64,000 nt of DNA from Paracentrotus lividus. Taxonomy: Eukaryota > Echinodermata > Echinoidea > Camarodonta > Echinidae. The position numbers and the translations under genes were made by a program. The notes under the pieces are model-generated. The model was given only the letters and a program-made list of their open reading frames with translations, was not told the origin of the DNA and did no database searches. The stretch's first letter is position 1. Every line of letters begins with the position of its first letter. This document shows, piece after piece, positions 49,019 through 60,314 of this stretch. The stretch lies in assembly GCA_940671915.1 (NCBI GenBank), contig CALNVZ010002100.1, positions 5,340,148 to 5,404,147 of the forward strand. Direction: 5' to 3'.

Positions 49019-50099
49019 CATGGTTTATACCCACTCAGTCTATTAAACAGCAGTTAGTCCAATTCTCTGTCTAATACCAATTGGGCTAAACCCATTGGCC
49101 CGAATTCACAAACGTGGTTTAGTTAGTCCATGGTCTAAATCATTTGTTTAAACCACGGATTTAGACCATGGTCTAAATTTTGGTATTCACAAACCACCTG
49201 ATTTAGACCATGGACTACATTACGTCAATCCCTCGTTTGCAAGCCTACCCCCAGTTCGAGAGCTGAGCTCAGGTGTCGGACCCCCTTATAAAAAATCCTC
49301 GTTTGAAACTATTTCCAATCACTCTTGGCCCTGCATGGCCAGATAATCCCTGTTATCAAACTTTGCAACTCCACAGGCCAGCTTGAGCGTTGAGCCAGGG
49401 GTAAAAGATAAACAACAGCTGGGATGTTACGTAATAGTAGCTCTGCCTATGAGTAGGCCCTTAAAAATAAAGTGATTGTATTTGATATATTTCAAGTTTT
49501 CACAGGCATATTATATTTAGAAATCAAATGTTAATTCGTTTTCAATTTCAAACGAAGAAAATCGACCTCGGAATAAGGAAAGTACAAGAATAAAAAACTA
49601 ATAAAAATGTATCGATACAGACATCTTGATCGTTAAATGTAAACAATGTTGGCCCCCAGCTGTGACCTTGGGTGACCACTGTTTGGACCGAGGTCAAGGA
49701 ACAGATGTTTTTTAGATAGATATCTGATTGAGGTGTTTGTCACACCAGGGTCTCCTCTCACGTCCCTGGTCACACTTGGAAAAGAGAACTAATAGTGTTG
49801 CAAGAAGGGGGTATGCTGTCTTCAAACGGACTGAGTTCGTCATGAACTAAACCACGTTTGTGAATTCGGGCCATTTGGTCTACTAACAGTTTGGTGTAAG
49901 TTTTCTTGGTCTAATTCTCACTTGGATTAATTGCCAATTCATCTAATTGCTGAATTGTCTAATTGCATCTTTGTTAAATTCCCAAATGAATATTTGGTCT
50001 ATTAATAGTTTATTACTGAAAGTGACCAAGTGGACATTAGACGAAATGGAATGTGTGATGAGACCAAATGGGCAATTTTGTCAACGTGGGCTTAGACCA
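49019..50099. repeat. Second outer GGTTTATACCCAC repeat, split by an insertion
   Basis: The left part (GGTTTATACCCACTCAGTC, TTAGTCCAATTCTCTGTC) and right part (TTTGGTCTACTAACAGTTTG, AGACCAAATGGGCAATTTTG) match the 38526-39597 family. The 49097-49872 element is inserted between them. Confidence 0.55.
49097..49872. mobile_element. 776-bp element with GGCCCGAATTCACAAACGTG ends
   Basis: The termini GGCCCGAATTCACAAACGTG and CACGTTTGTGAATTCGGGCC are a perfect inverted pair extending to GTTTAGTT and its partner. The left side contains a second palindromic block of TTTAGACCATGGTCTAAAT. No coding capacity. CCATT flanks both sides and may be a short target-site duplication. Confidence 0.75.
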
Positions 50100-52449
50100 C
50101 TTGGCGATTCCTTGATTTGTCCACACTGGAATCAATTAGGACTCAATGAAAAGAAAAACGTAAAATAAACCTTGTATCAGTGGTATTTAGAGGAAATTGC
50201 AATTATGGTAATGATGTGAAGTTTTTAAAATTGGGATAATGAAATATAAAATTACCAACTCTGGGATTTCTTTTGGGAGCACTTTTCCTTCTGTTTCACC
50301 CTTCAAATTTATTTTAATATTTGTTTTTATCTCCTGTGTATTAGATTAATATTGTAATCTAATAATTTCGAACGTGTTAAAATAAAACTTTTATGTAGTA
50401 AAAAGAGTGATGCTCACAATGGAAATCTTATTGAATAGATGATTTGAGTCTGACAGAATCTTTGGAATCCATTAATATATTTTCTTAAAACTTATTTTTT
50501 TTTATTTCTCTAATTTTTCAGTCTTATTTTACGGCAAACTGGATATCAGGATGTATTTAACCTTTGACAATGGCAGATATATGCATGGGTGCATGAGCCA
50601 CATCCTTGTAGGGCAACACATCGCACAAGCATATTGATGCAAAAAAAAACGAAATGTCTTTCTGCCCTCTCCAAATCAAGGAATAGTCATTGTTTATTTT
50701 ATTCTTACAATTCATTTTCAGGTATAAGTTTTGTACGTGCAAACATTTTCCCCCAAATTGCTTAAGTTTTGTGTTTGAAAACATACAAGGTATAAAAATG
50801 TTTATTGCTGAAAAAACATTTCATGTTTATATAAAGTGTAGCATCTTACTAACATTCCTTATGACAACTGAAATATACATGTGTTCACTCGTGGATCATT
50901 TGAAGTCATTGTATTCAACTACTAGTATATGTATCAGGGTATAACAGTGGTTGAATGGTCAGCAATAACCATATTTTCTTTAAGCACTGGTAATTTTGAG
51001 GCTATTTATAATTATGAAATATGTTTTTAAGAAAGCATGGCAGTTCTCCCACTGTAAATAACGAGGAGAGAGATTTTATGGAAATACTGCATATTTATTT
51101 TTGGGATCTATGTAGTCTTACTGGAATAGTAGTTCACCATCTCATACTAAAGGTTTGGTTGTATCAAGAACTCTAGATTAATGTATAACTTGCTGTTATT
51201 ATGGCTTGATTAATTTTTCGCGCTGAGCAGTCTCAAAATAAATTCACAGGTCCTTTAAATCCATGCTGCATGTGTGTAAGCATTAAATTGAACCCATTCA
51301 AAACATGCATAAGAAAGCATCACCATATACATGTACATTTGCATGTTTTCAAATTGGTGCCTGCTGATCTTAGTGTCAAATCCGCAAATTAAGGTCCCGC
51401 AAATATTCCCATGAGTAAAGTAATAGACCAGTCACATAAAAATGATACTTAAATAGATCCTATTATTAAATTTATATCTTTGTACATGTGTGATCAGTGG
51501 GTGGACTGCCTGCAATCAACTTCTAGTAATATATTTTCATTTTTCTTGCAGTTTGCTTGTGCTAGTACATATTTCTGAATTTAGAGTGAGGCCTGTATGT
51601 ACAATTAAATAAATAAAATTATGATAAAATATATTTAAATGGTTCTATGCACTCTATGAAGGATTTATTCCCACCTCTTTGCAACATTAATTAGCGACTA
51701 TTATATTAAACATAAATGTTAGTAAGATATAATTGTAGGTGTTTGAAATTGCACACAATATGAATAATGTACTATCATGTAATCACTGAAGAATTTTAAA
51801 AGTCTAGCTGAACATTCATATCTACTTATTATTGTATTTGTAGAACACAATAACAAGATCTGTGTGTGAATTTTTAAGCAATACAATTAGTAAAAAAAAA
51901 AAAAATATATATATTTGAGAAAGTTGAAGGAAATCTGTTTTTTCTCCTTCTTCCTTTTCGTTTTTCTCAGCATTAACAATTTATGTGTACATATGAAGCA
52001 AGTTAGAGGGGGAAATATTGTTTGGTTTTGTTTTTATAGTTGTGGTTTCTTACTTGATCATATCATGTAGGGGAAATTGGTGCTAGACTTGTGTTAACAA
52101 ATAATGGGTTTAGAAGGAAATTGGTATATTTTTTGGTGCCTTAGATTATCATCTATTATATTGACCAATTTATACATTTACACAATGTGTATGATTTCAA
52201 ATTCTGAATATAAAATTATTCTATTTGATTTTCCAGATGCATCAGATAACTTGATGTAGTGTATTGTATAGTATTTTCACCAAAGTCTTTCAAAATAAAA
52301 TACGAACTTCATTGAAGACGTTTATGTTTCCTGCTATGGATCTCAATCTTTATTTTTAGTGAATTATTTTAATTACTTTCATGTTAGTTTATATTGTTCT
52401 GTAGTCTTTTTCTGAAGTAGAAAGTAGGTTTTAATTTTATTTTTTTATA

Positions 52450-52545
52450 CAGTCCACTCTCATTAGAATGAGATGCTGGGAACAATCCAATTGCCTTGTC
52501 ATAACAAGTACTCATATCCATTATAATGGGGGTAGACTGTATCTG
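52450..52545. repeat. TACAGTCCAC-type TIR element
   Basis: It runs from TACAGTCCACTCTCATTAGA to GGGGTAGACTGTAT and is immediately followed by a related stretch (GAAACTCGTTATAATTGGGA) that hosts the 52622-52769 insertion. Confidence 0.6.
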
Positions 52546-52621
52546 ATTTGTGATCAGTCGAAACTCGTTATAATTGGGACCATAGTAATTACCTTGTCAT
52601 ATCCAGAATCTCTTCTAATCA

Positions 52622-52769
52622 GGGGGGGGGGGGGGCATTTCATGAAAGGACTTGTCGGCAAGTTTTTTCCGACAAATGTGCTCTCAGCCAATCGGATGCA
52701 AGCATTTCAGTAGCTTATAACAGTTAGTCAGATAAAACTTCTGACAAGTCCTTTCATGAAATGCCCCCA
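52622..52769. repeat. MITE with GGGGGCATTTCATGAAAGGA ends
   Basis: The left end GGGGGCATTTCATGAAAGGA then CTTGTC pairs with GACAAGTCCTTTCATGAAAT then GCCCCC. A G-run lengthens the left end. The centre is about 90 bp of non-coding DNA. Confidence 0.8.
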
Positions 52770-53228
52770 GGATAAAAAAGAAAAAAAAGCTGGGACCTAC
52801 AAAATGACCTTGTTATATCAGGAATCTGGTTATATAACACCTCAAAGTATAACAAGTTTCCAATGTACAATGTATAGACACGTACACTGACTCTAAATTT
52901 TAGGATGGCATGTGAACAATTCCGGTATTAATCAACACATTCAGACGTTATTAAATGTATGGATGTTCTTCTTTCAATAGATTTTTACAATTATGAATAT
53001 ATTTTTACTGTATTATATGAAATGCTAATAGATGAAACCATTCAGTACTAGAACTGTATTCTTCAAAAGATGTGGGTTTATGCCATAATAAAACCTTGAA
53101 ATTTACATTAAAACAATGTGTTGCTTTGTATACTTTGCATTTGAGAAAAGTGAGAAGTTTTGAAGTGATGTCACTGACCAGCTTATACCAAGAAAGGTAT
53201 GAATTATGAGAACGTGATAATGTCTGTA

Positions 53229-53402
53229 CAGTCCACTCCTGTTTCAATGAGGTTCTTTGGATCAAGTAAATCAATTACTTTCTTATATCATATGAAAATC
53301 TTATTATACTGAACACCAAGCAAAATTTGAATTTTGGATAAGAAGAGTTTCCCCATTACATCCAAATCTCATATCCATGCTCTTGATGGGTGTGGACTGT
53401 AT
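53229..53402. repeat. TACAGTCCAC-type TIR element
   Basis: It begins ACAGTCCACTCCTGTTTCAA and ends GGGTGTGGACTGTAT, with the interior of CTTATTATACTGAACACCAA typical of the family. Confidence 0.65.
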
Positions 53403-53657
53403 CATACATATACACAATTATTTATTTTTGTTGTAAAAATAAAACTTAACATTCAAGATTTAAAATTCATTTTTTATTGCATATCTTTAGAACAATCAAA
53501 TTTCGATTTTTAAAGCAGAAACCATGAAACATACTAACTTTTCAGAAGCAATATAGACAGTCAATCATGCATTTCAATAAACGAGTCTTATTAAATGAGA
53601 TATTCTGGAGTTCTCAAAACAATGGCAAAATTATTTTAATAGGGTGAAACAAAACTT

Positions 53658-53824
53658 TGAGGTTCATATTCCTGCTATAAAGACTGAGTTTGTATGCATC
53701 ACAAGTTCAAGGAAAGCTATTGTGCCCGGTTGTGCGATCTTTTTGTCTGATGCGGATCACACAATAGCTTTGTATGAAGTTGCACCGCATACAAACTCGG
53801 TCTTCATAGCAGAATATGGGCCTT
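53658..53824. repeat. MITE with GACTGAGTTTGTATGC arms
   Basis: Left CTGCTATAAAGACTGAGTTT and right AAACTCGGTCTTCATAGCAG are inverted, as are GCTATTGTG and CACAATAGC further in, so nearly the whole element folds back. The plus-strand open frame across it is not a gene. Confidence 0.75.
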
Positions 53825-54996
53825 AATGTTCAGGAAGGCTAACAAACGACACAACATGGCAGTCTACATGATGTGCTCATTATATTCTCTTTGTGTCCAT
53901 ATTAGAGTTGAGGATTTTCATCAAATAATGTGAATTTGTTCTGACTTTGCTGGTCAATCAAACATGTAACTATGATAAACAGACGAGAATCAGTTTCTCT
54001 GAAGAAAAAAAAATCTATTGCAATACCGGTACTTCAAAATGAGCTTTAGCCAGTCTATTGTTCTGTACATGAACAAAGGGAATACTTAACATGATAATTA
54101 TAGTATGATTTCTCACTCATCTTATCTACAAAATATTGAGCGTGTATTTTGTTGAAAATTTTTTGATTTATAATATTTTGATGGTATTATAACTAACAAG
54201 ACATTTATCATTAGTCATTATACTAGTAGCAAGTGATACTTTAAAAAAAAATAAGTTGCGTGTGTGCTTTACACTTCCCTAGCAAGGCAAATCAATCACC
54301 AGGCAAATAGTGACCTGTCCACTATACCAAAGTTCAGTTTCACATGAAAGGGGTTTGAGCAACCTCAAAGTGGTATGACTGATACAATTGATCAGGGAAA
54401 TGTATATAGATGATTCAGATTTACTGAAAACTGCATATATTGAAAATACCAAATATCGATGCTCACATATGGGACAAGTTATAAAAGGTGAAACATCTGA
54501 AAACTGATCATATTTGAAAATGAGATCTCTTTGCAATATTGATTATTGCAACATCATTCATCTGTACTTTGATTTGCACATTTCTTCAATTTAAAAAAGA
54601 ATGAGCATTTCAAAAATGAAGGGGAGGTGAAGAAAATTTGCACATATATTTCAGGATTGATTCTTTAAAGGTCAAAAACAAATTGACTATCTTTAATGAT
54701 AAGTTAAGATGGTTTGAAATTACCAGAGTAAAATAACACTCATTTCATAAACGTATTGCAGAGATTATAATGAAACTGCCTGCTTTTCATGATTCAAAAT
54801 GGAATAGGAAAAAAAAAGAAAATTTGCCCATACATTTCAGGATTGATTCTTTCAAAATCAAACACAAACCACCTAGGTCTAATGATAAAGTAATATAGTT
54901 TAAAAAATAGCCAGAACAAAGTAGCACTCATTTCTTGAAATTATTGCAGAGATCATGGTTTTAAGCTGCCAGCTTTTAATGTCAGGGACAGTCATG

Positions 54997-56408
54997 TCAT
55001 AGTCCATACTTCTTTGCAAGTTGCAGACATCTTTGCTCATCCACTTCTTCAGATTTTAGGTGGGAAAACAGATCTTTGACAACTGTAGGGAAGATAAAAT
55101 AGATAAAAGAATCATTTACATTAAAACCTTTACCAATAACTGGTTCGATCCAATTATGATGAGTTGCTAGGGACAAAGCTGATTACCTCATAATAAAATC
55201 TTGCTATTCTGAGCACACAGTCGGGACTGATGAATCTGTCTCATTATAACTAAATATTGTTGTGTATATGCCCTTTATAACATGTGTAAACTGTAGTAAC
55301 TTCCATGATTTGAAATATTCTTGAATGTGGGCCAGAAAATTCAAACAATACAAAATCCAAACAGAAGAATATTATAATGCAAGTCAATCAATACAGTCAT
55401 ATTGCTTAATTTTCATTACTTCAAAGGCCAATTTTATGCAATTTTTGGCAAGTTTCCTTCTGAAATCTCTTTTGGCCACAACAACAAATTGATATAGTAT
55501 TGAGATTTAGGGCATAACACAAGAAGTAATGCACAATGTCTCAATCAAATTTTAATATCTCTACCTTTTCATTCTCGTTTTCTTATTGATGATGACCTAA
55601 GATATCAAACGATAAAAAGCAACATTATTACACTTTTTCCTCATAAGAAGGTTGAAGTCTCACCTTGTTTTTCTTTTGATGACATGAACATAATATTCAT
55701 ATCAAACCTCTTGACAGCTGATAACCTCTCTAGAGTTTCAAAGATTGGTGTGTTGGACCTGTAAGATGAAAAGATAGGAAATTATATTCTGCCTTTGACT
55801 TCTAATCATCCTGCAAATGAGGAGTAAAACTAATATGCCACTCTCTTGACATTTTACAATGGCTGATTTAAAGTATTTACTTTAGGTAATCTCATTTAAA
55901 CAGCACATACCCGGTATACAGTATTTTTTTATAACCATTTTCATTTCAGGATAGCACATTTACTTTTTCATAATAATGGCAAGGCCATTTTCTCAAAGGG
56001 CCAACGACATAAAGCTTGGTAAATATTCATTAGACCTGTGCCCTGTAACAAAGAGTTACAATCAATTGCAAATTTGAAACAACAGTTCTGATTGGTTCAC
56101 AATGAGACTTTTATGCAAGAAATCAATGCAACAAGCATCCTGACTGGCTACTATCAATTTGCAATTGATCATAAATCTTAATGTCACTAGGCACAAATCT
56201 GTAAGCTTAATTATGATTTGGTCTAAAATCATTATTTCCCAAGCCGTATTATTGGTTGGAGTTTGCAACCCAAGATTATACATTTACATACAAATAAATT
56301 GTAGACTTACGGAATGTACGACACTGTCAGGAGATGGAGTATCTGATTCAGCATGGATGAGTCTAAGGAGTTCTGGAACAGCTTGGGATAACTGGCTGGT
56401 GGAATTTT
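54997..56408 (-). CDS. RPAP3: RPAP3 C-terminal exons (partial gene)
   Basis: RPAP3 is the TPR subunit of the R2TP/PAQosome HSP90 co-chaperone that helps assemble RNA polymerase II, snoRNPs and PIKKs; its C-terminal domain binds the RUVBL1/2 ring. Three coding exons are visible in transcript order: 56408-56311, 55758-55664, 55082-54997, with GT-AG borders and continuous phase (92 residues). They encode KIPPASYPKLFQNSLDSSML, then FETLERLSAVKRFDMNIMFM, then LFSHLKSEEVDEQRCLQLA and the end KKYGL. This matches the human C-terminus in layout: LYPKLFQKNL, the KRFDMAVMFMS motif, and a Lys-rich KKRYGG end (from memory). The remaining 5' exons are not found; the gene is interrupted to the right by the DIRS element and a second, broken copy of these exons. 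Confidence 0.92.
56040..56180. repeat. CCCTGTAACA-family repeat in RPAP3 intron
   Basis: Starts GCCCTGTAACAAAGAGTTAC and contains ATCAATTGCAAATTTGAAAC and GTTCTGATTGGTTCACAATG, ending in an inverted CAATTTGCAATTGATCA. It is duplicated with errors at 61863-62010. Confidence 0.65.
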
Positions 56409-56636
56409 CTGAAAGAAATAGATTTAGAAATCTCCACATTTCAATCTTATCATTTTGATGCAGGTAATCCCGAGTTCATTCATTTTTTAAAAAAGTTGTA
56501 TTTATTAAGCACCTTTTTATAATAAAAACATGAAGTTTTTAGCTGCCAAAATTCCAATATTCTTATTATAATGATGATGAAAGGTATGTCTTTTGTGAAA
56601 TCTAAATATTAATACCTCTGGATGTTAATCATTAGT

Positions 56637-56995
56637 AAAATTAGTACTAATTTTATTATTTACGAGATAATCACATGACCCTCTCTTACCTTGCTTTTGT
56701 TGCCGAGAACAATGCATAGACCGAACCAACAATAGACTACCAAACATTTTTCCTATCCCTGCCCCATCCCTTAGATTACCTGCCTCGCCTGCCCTATCAA
56801 GAGGTGGCGCTAGACCAACTATATCTTCTTTCTGTACCAACCAAATCGACACTCGTCAAAGAACAGGGTTTGGGGGCCGGAGGAAGGGGCGTAAGCAGAG
56901 GGTCATGTGATTACTCGAAAATAATAAAATTAGTAAATTTTAGCTAATTACTTCAATAATCACATGACCCTCTCTTTACCTTGCTTAGTCCAAAC
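56637..56995 (-). repeat. DIRS terminal and internal complementary repeats
   Basis: Direct copies of AATCACATGACCCTCTCT followed by TACCTTGCTT, and one inverted copy with AATAATAAAATTAG, mark the DIRS 3' end. The AT-rich words AAATTAGTACTAATTTTATT and AAATTAGTAAATTTTAGCTA also pair with the inverted copy. The boundary with host DNA is approximate. Confidence 0.6.
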
Positions 56996-57099
56996 CAGAC
57001 CAGCAGCCGACACCAAAGGGCGACAAAAAAGGGAGGCAGGGGGGGGCTACAAGAGGACTTTGAAGTCTCCGAGGCCGCCGAACAACGCGAGACACCAAA

Positions 57100-58146
57100 A
57101 AACGCTACCTACACCCAATGCAAACGTTCAACGTAGGTTAAATGAAATGAAGGAATTACTAGAGCCGCCAGATACGCTGCCTTCAACACATCCTCAGTAG
57201 GGAACGCCTGCAAAAGAGCGCCCAAGAGCGCTGATACCTCTGAGTATTCGTAGCTCTGGGCCCTTCCTGACATCAAGGGTCAGGACCGCCGCCGCTTTAA
57301 TTCCCTCCACAATCCATCTGGGAGATGGAGTCGGGGCGAAGCGGCAAAAAAGGGATCTCGAAGTTGATGATGAAGAGTTATCAACTCTTACGACGACATT
57401 CGGATCTGGGAAAAGGTACATTTCAAGGCCTAACCGACACCACACCTTGTCCTCCGGACCGAAGGCAGAAGAGGAGAGCTTGTTGAGAAAGATCGTCCCC
57501 GTGTCCTGAAGAGGCCATCCGTGATTCTTACAATGAAACGAGGTTCAGGGCGAAGACAACTCCCCGAGGTTCAAACCTTAATGTGGCCCTCAGCTTACAA
57601 CTAAGGGCGTGAAGCGCAACTTCGTCTGGGCCTGAGGCCACCGCCAACTAAAAGACAGTCTTAACTGTCAAGTGGTGGTGAAAAGACGGCTTCACTCAGT
57701 GGCTCGAAAGGAGGGTTCGCTACGGCCACTCCAAAACCTTAGGCAAACTCAGGAAGGAGCTAGAAGGGAGTTTAGAGCTTAGGTCTTCGCAAAGAAAAGC
57801 TTAGCCTAAGCAGCGGCTAACTCGGGAGAGTGAACATTAGACCCCGATCATTTGAAAACACCATCGTGAATCGCCACAATGGCGCACAGAACGAATAGCC
57901 TCGTAAGTCGAAAGAGAACGGCCGCTTGCCTCAAAAAGGTGGATTAAAAATCCGCTTTAACGGACTGGGCAGGGGCCCCTCTGGGGGAGAACCCTTCTCT
58001 TTGCACCACTCCACAAAAAGCAGCAAACGGAAGTTATAACCACCGATGGTTAAGCTCGACTCCCTCCGGCGCTCCGGCCCACATGAGAAAGCCGAGCCAC
58101 TCTCCGAGAAGCCAGACGCGATAGCCTGCGACCTGATAATGGCCAT
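57100..58146 (-). pseudogene. DIRS tyrosine recombinase remnant
   Basis: Minus-strand frames give RLLLFVEWCKEKGSPPEG (near 58040-57985), resembling the start of DIRS recombinases (core-binding domain, 'W-x-x-F-x-x-W-C' style), and ILRGISALGRSFAGVPY then FLHFI near 57240-57140, resembling the C-terminal region that carries the catalytic tyrosine. Multiple stops separate these blocks. Confidence 0.55.
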
Positions 58147-58332
58147 GAGTCAAGCGAAGCGCGAGACGGGTCTCTGGAAGAGCGCCGGAGGATCGGCTGA
58201 CTCCCAAACGTCCGCCATCGAGACGGCCACGGTATGCACCGGACCACAGCTCGCGAAGCGAGGAAACCATGTCTGCCGGCCAGCGGGGGCTATTTAGATT
58301 ATCCAAGCCGCCGGCCTCGCACTAGCTTGCGC

Positions 58333-58554
58333 TCAGTACTTGGGATCAGCGGAAAAGGGGGGAATGCATAAATTCTCATCTCCGCTCCAACTGAACGAGA
58401 CGGTCTTGAGCGTTACGCTCTTCGGGTCCCGAGCCCTCGAGCCAATAGATCGGAAAACGGTTGATTGAAACTCGTTCTGCGAACACACGAGTCGAGTTAC
58501 GAACGGCACCAACTCGTCATCAAGCCGCTCGAAGAGGTCCGATGGAGAGACCAT
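58333..58554 (-). pseudogene. DIRS RNase H to recombinase linker remnant
   Basis: The frame contains PSDLFERLDDELVPFVTRL, SFSWSGDEN and CIPPFSADP, matching the conserved DIRS/Ngaro block of DLFAS-x-L, D-x-F-S-x-W and AFPPF. The next frame (58306-58034) continues with VSSLRELWSG. The frame change is evidence of decay. Confidence 0.55.
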
Positions 58555-58765
58555 TCCGAGGGAAGAAGTTTGCGCGGAACAGAAAGTCCGCTATTAACAT
58601 TCTCCCGACCCGTAGATACGAGGGCGACGGGAGGATTACCTCTCTCCCTGCCACCAACTCCACAGTTTGAGCCGTCAAGCGGTTCAAACTTCCGAGTTGT
58701 GTGCCCCCTTGACGATGATGTAAGCCGCCACGCTCACATTGTCCGTCAAAATGAGAACCGAGCGG

Positions 58766-59281
58766 CTACCCAGTCGATCCTGAAAAACTTCTCGAGGATG
58801 ACTGAACCGCTAAATCTCTAACACATTGATGTGGGGGGAGGGAGAGGGTCAGTGAGACCAATCCCCCGCCGTTCCACTGACCTCGCAATGGGCCGCCCCA
58901 AGCCGCTGGAGGATGCCATCCTTGGAAATCCGACACGGATGGTAGAGTCACACGTAAGGGGCATGCCCCCTGGAAAGAAACACCCGGCTTCTTCCACGGG
59001 ATAGCAATCGGCGCCACCTCCCCGGAAGGGGCGACACCAAGGTCCTCGAGACGAAACTCCCTGCGCGAAGTAACGTTTGAGTATGCCATTGAAAGGGGCG
59101 CATAGCAGCCGACAGTCAGCGTACCAGGCCGTGAGGCTGGATAGTTCAACCCCATGAAGCGAAGCCACAGCTTGGCCCTCGCTCTGGGGAGGAGCTGATA
59201 GGCGATCGAGCCACCATGGACACTATTGTCTCGTATACGGGCGGGTGCTAGGCCGGGCTCAGCTCCCTGAGCAAAATCCAC
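58766..59281 (-). pseudogene. DIRS RNase H remnant
   Basis: Overlapping frames carry TIRVGFPRMASSSGLGRP (a decayed version of the DIRS TDAS-x-x-GWG motif) and DNVSVAAYI-type text near 58760-58720 on the minus strand (the DN-x-x-VVAYI block), with GGGLVSLTLS between them. At least two frameshifts are needed to join the blocks. Confidence 0.5.
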
Positions 59282-59422
59282 TCGGCTCCCAGATAAACTG
59301 GTATGCGAAGTCTTAGTTGTGAGAGCTCGACTTGTCCCAGTTTCACGTCAAACCCCAACAGCTAGGTCCACCGTAGGAGGATCTCCCTGTGCCGTACAAG
59401 TCAGCTCCGGGAATCTGGGCTA

Positions 59423-60144
59423 CTACAAAGGCCCAGTCGTCCAGGTAGACGCTTTTAAAGTCTGAGGCCCCTTGCTCCCTGAGGAATGGCTACCAAGGCC
59501 CCACGATCGTGTAAAAAACTCGTGGGCAGTTTCAGTCCGAAAGGCAGATACTCGCATATCTGAGGTTTTCCCAGCACAGAAAACCCAAAAGGTCCCTCGA
59601 CCTGGGGTGGATGGGGCACGGTGGAAGTACGCATCTCTGCAAGTCAGAGAGATACGGCCCATTCCTCCGAGAGAGCGAAGGAAGAATTCCTGCCGAGGGT
59701 GCTCGTATTGGAAGGTGTCCTTGGGACAGGGAGCCGTATTGATCCTTTTCATATTCAGGGATCATGGGAACTTGCCCGACACGTTCGGATATAGAATATC
59801 GGAGAGAGGCGACCAACCAAGTTTCCCTCACCTCTCTCTTTGCCCCCTCTGTCAGCCATGCCGACGAAATCTCCTGCCGAGATATGCCGCTGATAAAGGG
59901 GGGAGAGTCTGGGGGTGCGTCTCCGGATGGCGCCGCCCGGGAGGGGACCCGTGAGTGGAGCACGGTAACCCTCCCGAACAATCGACAGCACGTATGCGTC
60001 GTCGGTGATCTTTTCCCAAGCGGGAAGAAACACCGAGAGACGCCCCCCGACTCTCACAGGAACCGGTCGGGCCGCACCGTCACCCCCGACCCCCTTTGGC
60101 TTTCGCCTTGGTTGAGGGGGGAGAGGTATGGGACTTAGAGCCAT
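59423..60144 (-). pseudogene. DIRS reverse transcriptase remnant
   Basis: The frame from 60144 has RLSVFLPAWEKITDDAYVLS followed by IVREGY, the standard N-terminal RT block of DIRS elements. Palm motif A appears as CRDAYFHRAP at about 59660. The catalytic YLDDWAFV lies at 59447-59424 in a different frame (TAC CTG GAC GAC at 59447-59436). Frameshifts separate the blocks, so no functional enzyme is encoded. Confidence 0.75.
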
Positions 60145-60149
60145 GGGAG

Positions 60150-60314
60150 GAGGATTTCTTGGGCTTGGCTTTGCCCCGTCTAACGGGGTTCTTGCCCTGA
60201 TCGTCCTCCCGATGTTTCCGTCTGGGCTCTGCGACAGGCGCAGCAGGACGGGTACTCTTGGATTTACGCTGGGTGGACCTCGGCTTGCGCTTCCCGCCAG
60301 AAGAAGTTGCTCAC
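60150..60314 (-). pseudogene. DIRS Gag C-terminal basic tail, truncated
   Basis: Minus-strand text encodes SGGKRKPRSTQRKSKSTRP then EPRRKHREDDQGKNPVRRG and KPKKSSSHGSKSHTSP, the Lys/Arg/Ser-rich end of a DIRS Gag-like ORF1, ending in GGRG and a stop that overlaps the RT frame. It is cut at 60314 by the duplicated segment. Confidence 0.5.

Larger units (their letters stand above)
48950..54996. other. EOGT-RPAP3 tail-to-tail interval
   Basis: It holds the 3' UTRs of EOGT (rightward) and RPAP3 (leftward) and several repeats listed separately. AATAAA words on the plus strand occur near 50380, 51237, 51606 and 52298; none can be assigned. No coding exon was recognised; the open frames are short and without splice context. 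Confidence 0.6.
56637..60314 (-). mobile_element. Degenerate DIRS-type (tyrosine recombinase) retrotransposon
   Basis: On the minus strand the order is Gag tail, reverse transcriptase, RNase H, linker, then tyrosine recombinase, then terminal/internal repeats, which is the DIRS layout. GC content is much higher than in flanking DNA. Frames are broken by several frameshifts and stops, so it is inactive. The left side contains ATAATCACATGACCCTCTCT twice (about 56668 and 56950) and its inverse AGAGGGTCATGTGATTA (56898), as expected for DIRS inverted termini plus an internal complementary region. The right (Gag) side ends abruptly at about 60314, where a duplicated RPAP3 segment starts, so the 5' terminal repeat is missing. 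Confidence 0.8.
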
